DNA of 8,162 nt, from assembly GCA_021812735.1 (NCBI GenBank), contig JAKAMV010000421.1:1-8162 (forward strand), given 5' to 3'. Made by a program: the position numbers and the translations under genes. Source of the stretch: Chloroflexota bacterium. GTDB taxonomy: Bacteria > Chloroflexota > Limnocylindria > Limnocylindrales > CSP1-4. This document shows positions 5,032 to 8,162 of the stretch, piece by piece. Numbering within the stretch: position 1 is the first letter of the stretch; each line of letters starts with the position of its first letter. The notes beneath the pieces are model-generated. The model saw nothing but the letters and a program-made list of their open reading frames with translations, did no database searches and had not been told where the DNA came from.

Positions 5032-6443
5032 TGGCGACGCGGATCTACCTCCCCCAGACCGGCGCGGCGCCGATCACGCCCGCGTTCGGGACGTGGACGG
5101 AGACCAGCGGGGCCGATCGGATCGCTGGTGTCGGGACGCGCATCTCGTCGGCGATGACGAGCAAGACCCAGGCGCACGCCGCGACCGCGGCGAACTCCAC
5201 GTTCCTGTCCCGTCAGTACGTCTTCGGGCCGCTCGCCGCGCAGACGATCCCGGCCTCCACGATCAAGGGCACGATCCGCGTCCTGGAGTCGGCGGCCAAC
5301 GACAACCTCGACGCGATGCGCCTCCTTGTCCGGGTCGCCTCGGGCGATGGGTCGACGTATCGGACGCCCGTCGTCTACGGGCCGACGAACGGGACGGTCG
5401 CGGAGTTCAGCACCTCGCTCCGGGCGAAGCGGCTCGCCACGGGCGGCGCGACGGCGAGCGTCGTCGTCAGCGCCGGCGACTTCCTCGTCATCGAGATCGG
5501 CACGACGAACACCACCGTCGGGACGTCGCTCTCGGACTCCATCAGTTACGGCGACAACAGCGCCACGGACCTCGGGGATAACGAGACCGACACCGCGGCG
5601 AACAACCCCTTCGTCGAGCTCGCCGCCACGATCACGCTCCTGGCCCTGTCGGGCTCTGACTCGGGTGCGGGCTCCGACACGGCGAGCGCCCCAACGGTTG
5701 CTCACTCCAGCAACGACACGGGCGCCGGCGTCGAGGCATCCGCCGTCACCAGCGTCACCAGCGTCGCGACCGACGGTGGCACGGGCACCGATGCGAGCGC
5801 CGGGATCATGCTCGGGACGAGGACGGACGCGGGCGCTGGCGCGGATGCTCCGGCCACGGTCGCAGCGGTCCTGCCGACCCGTGTTGACGCGGGCGCAGCG
5901 GCCGATACGGCGACGATCACCACGCTGGCCGTCGGGACCGACTCGGGCGTCGGCACGGACGCGGGGGCCGCCATCTCGGTGCCGGTCAGCGCACTCGACG
6001 CCGCGAGCGGGATCGACACCTCGGCGCTTGCAACAGCGCTCGCCGGGTCGGACGCCGGACTCGCGACGGAGTCGAGCACCCTCGAGGTAGGCGCGACCCA
6101 GATCGTCGCCACCGATGCAGGCCTCGGGTCGGACGCGGCGAGCATCGCGGTCCTCTATGCGGCCGCGGACACGGGCGTAGGCGCTGAGCTCGCAGTCCTG
6201 ACTGCCGGCTACGTCGCCACCGATGGCGCTGCGGGAGTCGAGCGGACCAGCCTGGCAGCGCTCATCGCGGCGCTCGAAGCGGGCGCTGGTGCCGACCTCG
6301 CTGCCGTCTTGGGCGCCAGGATCGGAGGCAGTGTCGGGGCCCAGGTTCGGACACTCGGTGCCCTCGGTGCGACGGCGACGCTCGTCACCTCCCTCGCCGC
6401 GAGCGCGGCCGTCCGCGATCGAGTCGGGGCCGAGCATGGCTGA
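5031..6443 (+). CDS. Phage virion protein with D-[AST]-G repeats (470 aa)
   Basis: The N-terminal domain (1-205) is a beta-rich fold of phage-appendage type. It begins MATRIYLPQTGAAPITPAFG, then has RQYVFGPLAAQTI (61-73), IKGTIRVLES (78-87), LLVRVASGDGS (98-108) and FLVIEIGT (151-158). From about 207 to 432 it consists of about twelve repeats of 18-19 residues. The consensus is T/S-D-[AST]-G-x-G-x-[DE]-x-[AS] followed by a small hydrophobic stretch, with Asp at 210, 229, 248, 266, 286, 304, 323, 341, 362, 380 and 398. There are no Cys residues and no membrane segments. The repeats degenerate in the last 40 residues. It is probably a tail or surface-fibre component. The start at 5031 is fixed by conserved-looking N-terminal sequence, although no Shine-Dalgarno is evident; the stop overlaps the next gene by 8 bp. 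Confidence 0.8.
   Translation: MATRIYLPQTGAAPITPAFGTWTETSGADRIAGVGTRISSAMTSKTQAHAATAANSTFLSRQYVFGPLAAQTIPASTIKGTIRVLESAANDNLDAMRLLVRVASGDGSTYRTPVVYGPTNGTVAEFSTSLRAKRLATGGATASVVVSAGDFLVIEIGTTNTTVGTSLSDSISYGDNSATDLGDNETDTAANNPFVELAATITLLALSGSDSGAGSDTASAPTVAHSSNDTGAGVEASAVTSVTSVATDGGTGTDASAGIMLGTRTDAGAGADAPATVAAVLPTRVDAGAAADTATITTLAVGTDSGVGTDAGAAISVPVSALDAASGIDTSALATALAGSDAGLATESSTLEVGATQIVATDAGLGSDAASIAVLYAAADTGVGAELAVLTAGYVATDGAAGVERTSLAALIAALEAGAGADLAAVLGARIGGSVGAQVRTLGALGATATLVTSLAASAAVRDRVGAEHG
5649..6326 (+). repeat. Protein-level repeat array of about twelve 18-19-residue units
   Basis: The Asp of successive units is spaced 19, 19, 18, 20, 18, 19, 18, 21, 18, 18 and 18 residues apart. 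Units are similar in protein but well diverged in DNA, so the array is old and maintained by selection rather than freshly duplicated. Alternating Gly and Asp turns with hydrophobic stretches suggest a solenoid or stalk. Confidence 0.8.
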
Positions 6444-6741
6444 CATCAACCCGGGCGATGTCGTCCGCGTGGCCACGACGCCCGGGTTCACGGACGTCGC
6501 CGGCACGCTGACCGATCCGACGATCGTGCGCCTGCGCTGCCGCGTGGCAGGCGGGGCCGAGACGACGTGGGTGTTCGGCACCAACGCGCAGGTCGTGAAG
6601 GACAGCGTCGGGCTCTACCACGCGGACATCCCGGTGGTCGCGGCTGGGCTGCACTACTTCCGCTGGGAAGGCACAGGCGCGGTCACCGCCGCCGAGGAGA
6701 GCACGTTCAACGTCGTCACGTCCTTCGGTGGCGCCGCATGA
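6436..6741 (+). CDS. Small beta-sandwich-like virion protein (101 aa)
   Basis: A compact, beta-rich protein with the pattern seen in small phage structural genes: DPTIVRLRCRVAGG (27-40), TTWVFGTNAQVVKD (43-56), GLYHADIPV (59-67), GLHYFRWEGTGAV (71-83), then EESTFNVV (87-94). The alternation of strands and the G-Y-x-A-D and W-E-G-T-G turns suggest an Ig-like or similar sandwich. The start at 6436 overlaps the end of the repeat-protein gene by 8 bp, and the stop overlaps the HNH start as ATGA, so it is embedded in a co-translated operon. A longer in-frame start at 6223 would run through the repeat gene in another frame and is rejected. The exact virion role is unknown. Confidence 0.75.
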   Translation: MADINPGDVVRVATTPGFTDVAGTLTDPTIVRLRCRVAGGAETTWVFGTNAQVVKDSVGLYHADIPVVAAGLHYFRWEGTGAVTAAEESTFNVVTSFGGAA

Positions 6742-7217
6742 AGCTCTGCACGGTCTGCGGCGTCGTGACCAGCGGAGCAGGTAGCCGCTGCAGCAAGCAC
6801 CCGCGACTCTCCGGCATCGGTGCCAACCACGGCGTCCACGCGGACCCGCGATGGGCACGCCTGTCCAAGCGGGTGATCGCCCGACACGTCGGGCAGCACG
6901 GCTACGTATGCCCTGGCTACGGGCGCGACCCGCACCCGGCACGCGACCTGACCGTTGACCATGTCGTTCCGCTCGCGGCAGGCGGCGCGCCCTTCGACAT
7001 CACCAACTGCGCGGTGCTCTGTCGGTCGTGCAACTCGACGAAGGGTGCCGGAGAGGGCGACCGGGGGTCCCCACACGGGGGTTCTGCGCCCGTGGAAGAC
7101 CGCGCCTCCCAAATGTACGCACGCGGCCGAGTTTCGCGAGAAATCCCGGCAGCCGCTGACGCCGAACTGCGTCGGGTTCGCCCACGGGCGCGACAGGGCG
7201 CCGGAGTGGCGCGATGA
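6738..7217 (+). CDS. HNH endonuclease, phage type (159 aa)
   Basis: An N-terminal zinc knuckle C4-x2-C7-x10-C18-x2-H21 precedes the HNH core (about 50-103). DLTVDHVVPLAAGG carries D74-H75, the Asn is N90 in FDITNC, and the last part, CRSCNSTKG, has C95, C98, N99 and K102. C58-P-G-Y61 stands where many HNH enzymes have C-x2-C, so one structural Cys is replaced. Phage HNH proteins of this type often sit by the terminase or packaging site and help cleave DNA during packaging. The ATG at 6738 overlaps the upstream stop (ATGA). Residues 104-159 are low-complexity, Arg/Ala-rich and look like read-through into a structured DNA region, so the functional protein may effectively end near residue 110. 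Confidence 0.85.
   Translation: MKLCTVCGVVTSGAGSRCSKHPRLSGIGANHGVHADPRWARLSKRVIARHVGQHGYVCPGYGRDPHPARDLTVDHVVPLAAGGAPFDITNCAVLCRSCNSTKGAGEGDRGSPHGGSAPVEDRASQMYARGRVSREIPAAADAELRRVRPRARQGAGVAR
7061..7150. other. Candidate packaging-site (cos-like) region
   Basis: After the HNH core the DNA changes character. GGGGGTCCCC (7063-7072) is followed closely by GGGGGTTC (7077-7084), then an A/T-richer patch (AAATGTACGCACGCGG), then TTTCGCGAGAAA (7132-7143), a 4-bp stem with a GCGA loop. Many HK97-like phages keep their cos site next to an HNH gene upstream of the terminase, and this spot fits that place. The encoded peptide here looks non-protein-like. This is an inference from position and composition; no cut site can be seen. 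Confidence 0.3.
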
Positions 7218-7253
7218 GTCCGACCGTGGCCACTTGCGCGACCGAACGTGGAA

Positions 7254-7279
7254 GGGCCCCGGGTTGGCGCCCGGGGCCC
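7254..7279. terminator. Strong bidirectional hairpin terminator
   Basis: GGGCCCCGGG (7254-7263) and CCCGGGGCCC (7270-7279) make a perfect 10-bp stem with a 6-nt loop. It lies between the HNH stop (7217) and the stop of the convergent minus-strand gene (7304), exactly where a shared terminator belongs. There is no long U-tract. This is the most stable simple hairpin in the window. Confidence 0.75.
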
Positions 7280-7303
7280 GAGGATCGACTGGCGCGGGTC
7301 GCT

Positions 7304-7636
7304 CTATCCGGCGTCGCCCTGAGAGCCCGCCTCCGGGACGGCCGCCTTGCGCTCGCGCTTGCCCCGCGGCCGGGTCGGCTCGGGCGCCTCGACGGGCTCC
7401 GACTCGGTCGGCGCAGCCTCGGTGGCCGCTTCGCCCTCGGCCGCCTTGCGGGCCAGGGCCGCCTTGCGCAGCGCGCTCGTGTACTGGTTCCAGTGGGGTT
7501 TGCACATCCGGCCGAGGCCGTCCTTCTGGCTCGGCTGGGCCGGGAACTCGTCGGGCGGCGCCTCGTGCGCCTCGATCCCGAACGTCGTCGAGCCGATGCA
7601 GCGGCGCAGCTCCGTGGTGGTGGCGTCCGTGGTCAT
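7304..7636 (-). CDS. Small hypothetical protein with charged tail (110 aa)
   Basis: Not recognised as a named family. The N-terminal half holds RRCIGSTTFGIEAHEAPPDEF (C13, H24), then KDGLGRMCKPHWNQYTSALR (C45-x2-H48), which could form a single C-H-C-H metal site. The C-terminal half is Ala/Glu/Pro-rich and ends with a basic patch (RPRGKRERKAA, 89-99), so it is likely disordered and possibly nucleic-acid-binding. AGGAAGGAG lies 9 nt before the ATG at 7636, a good ribosome binding site that fixes the start. It follows the 78-aa gene by 21 bp, so the two form an operon on the minus strand, opposite to the flanking phage genes. Confidence 0.65.
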   Translation of the reverse strand: MTTDATTTELRRCIGSTTFGIEAHEAPPDEFPAQPSQKDGLGRMCKPHWNQYTSALRKAALARKAAEGEAATEAAPTESEPVEAPEPTRPRGKRERKAAVPEAGSQGDAG

Positions 7637-7657
7637 GGTGTCGATCTCCTTCCTGGC

Positions 7658-7894
7658 TCAGAGGCTGAACGAGACGGCGAGCGCCTCGCTCTCCTCGGGT
7701 CCCGCGTCGAGGGCGGTGGCGAGCGCCGCGTACATCGCCTCGGTGAACTCCTGGCGCGACAGCCCGTCGAGCGTCGGGTGCTCGAGGCGCATCCAGGCCT
7801 CGACGTGGCGCGGGTCGATGTCCTTCGTCCGCTCGGCGATGAACCGCTGGTAGAAGGTCCACCGGGCCATCTCACCCATCGTCGGCTCCGGCAT
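7658..7894 (-). CDS. Small conserved-looking hypothetical protein (78 aa)
   Basis: A small, mostly helical acidic protein. Residues 10-45 (ARWTFYQRFIAERTKDID, then RHVEAWMRLEHPTLDGLS) and the tail (FTEAMYAALATALDAG, then SEALAVSF) resemble short hypothetical proteins from actinobacterial mobile elements, but no function is known. GGGAGG (7907-7902 on the minus strand) lies 7 nt before the ATG at 7894, the best Shine-Dalgarno in the window. This is why the longer frame to 8011, whose extra residues look random and overlap the ParB-like gene, is not used. It is the first gene of a two-gene minus-strand operon divergent from the ParB-like gene. Confidence 0.72.
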   Translation of the reverse strand: MPEPTMGEMARWTFYQRFIAERTKDIDPRHVEAWMRLEHPTLDGLSRQEFTEAMYAALATALDAGPEESEALAVSFSL

Positions 7895-7901
7895 CGCGGT
7901 G

Positions 7902-7907
7902 CCTCCC
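7902..7907 (-). promoter_or_regulatory. Strong ribosome binding site
   Basis: GGGAGG on the minus strand, 7 nt before the ATG at 7894. It decides the start of the 78-aa gene. Confidence 0.75.
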
Positions 7908-7932
7908 TTCGATCGCACACGCCCATCTGGCG

Positions 7933-7943
7933 TGACGCCGTCA
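7933..7943. promoter_or_regulatory. Palindrome in the divergent intergenic region
   Basis: TGACGCCGTCA is a perfect 11-bp palindrome with a central C, in the 101-bp region between the divergent 78-aa gene and the ParB-like gene. It may be an operator. The overlapping CGCCGTCATC (7936-7945) is also the exact reverse complement of GATGACGGCG (7995-8004), which covers the start codon of the ParB-like gene. Confidence 0.3.
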
Positions 7944-7995
7944 TCCATCACGCTGCCGGCGCGACGATGCAAGGCCGAAGATCGCGAGTCGCCCG

Positions 7996-8162
7996 ATGAC
8001 GGCGAAGACACCCGTCGCCGCGGCCCCGACCGCGACCTGGCGCAACCGGATCACGGGCACCGGCGAGGAGGCCCCTGACCAGCTCCTTGCCAACCCGGCG
8101 AACTGGCGGATCCACCCGAAGGCGCAGCAGGACGCCCTCGCTGGCGCGCTCGACCAGGTGGG
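7996..8162 (+). CDS. ParB-like N-terminal domain protein, probably a phage DNA-modification enzyme (5' part only)
   Basis: An open frame from the ATG at 7996 runs past the right edge, with 55 codons visible. After a short Ala/Thr-rich start, residues 15-55 read as WRNRITGTGEEAPDQLLANP, then NWRIHPKAQQDALAGALDQV. This is the opening of a ParB/sulfiredoxin-type domain: the N-P-x-N-W-R-x-H-P segment, then Q-x-x-A-L-x-G-x-L. In phages and mobile elements this start is commonly followed by a DNA methyltransferase domain, or stands alone upstream of the terminase. The catalytic part is outside the window, so the methylase assignment is inference. No good Shine-Dalgarno is seen before the ATG. Confidence 0.75.
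   Translation, partial: MTAKTPVAAAPTATWRNRITGTGEEAPDQLLANPANWRIHPKAQQDALAGALDQV

Noticed and set aside
5649..6326. The repeat array as a CRISPR or DNA-level satellite
   Set aside because: The repeats are conserved in protein, not in DNA, and lie in frame inside a long gene with no spacers.
4617..6584. 655-residue minus-strand open frame across the virion genes
   Set aside because: It is antisense to three good structural genes, Arg/Gly-rich without any domain, and open only because the plus-strand genes are high-GC with biased codon positions.
7214..7999. Plus-strand frame whose ATG overlaps the HNH stop as ATGA
   Set aside because: It runs through the 10-bp terminator hairpin and antisense to two minus-strand genes with strong ribosome binding sites. 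Its product is Arg/Leu/Gly low complexity, so the overlap is chance.

Overview
The window is high-GC DNA with short intergenic gaps and many start/stop overlaps, and it mixes phage genes with accessory genes. Three things point to an actinobacterium-like high-GC host: a GAAC-N4-GTTC LexA-type box, -10 elements placed 6-8 nt before start codons (leaderless-type starts), and the general look of the proteins. This is inference, and no taxon can be named from the sequence alone. The virion-type genes, the HNH endonuclease and the ParB-like gene indicate a tailed phage, prophage or phage-derived island.

Left accessory part (1-2280). A hairpin at the left edge is followed by a tiny ORF whose stop overlaps the start of a stand-alone LuxR/GerE-type helix-turn-helix protein. 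Next is a 189-bp gene-free interval holding a near-consensus LexA box flanked by two inverted DnaA-box-like sequences. It also holds a near-perfect sigma-70-type promoter (TTGACA, 17 bp, TACTAT) pointing right. The promoter does not lead into an ORF. It leads into a sequence that can fold as a three-way-junction RNA, which ends against the stop codon of a convergent DUF3800 gene. The DUF3800 gene is divergent from a zinc-ribbon plus NERD nuclease-like gene, and both appear to start leaderless.

Minus-strand pair (2281-4244). A cysteine-rich protein of unknown function is coupled by an ATGA overlap to a protein joining an excisionase/MerR-type HTH, a Pro-rich linker and two copies of an H-C-C-C zinc module.

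Virion operon (4414-7217, plus strand). Four tightly packed genes encode a phage structural-type protein, a 470-residue virion protein with about twelve 18-19-residue D-[AST]-G repeats, a 101-residue beta-sandwich-like protein and an HNH endonuclease. The DNA at the 3' end of the HNH gene looks like a possible packaging-site region.

Right part (7254-8162). A strong bidirectional hairpin separates the HNH gene from two small minus-strand genes with good ribosome binding sites. Divergent from them is the start of a ParB-like, probably DNA-modification, gene that runs off the window.

The most interesting locus is 495-1350: LexA/DnaA sites, a strong promoter, a structured RNA and DUF3800. The DUF3800 family has been reported next to several different structured RNA motifs.
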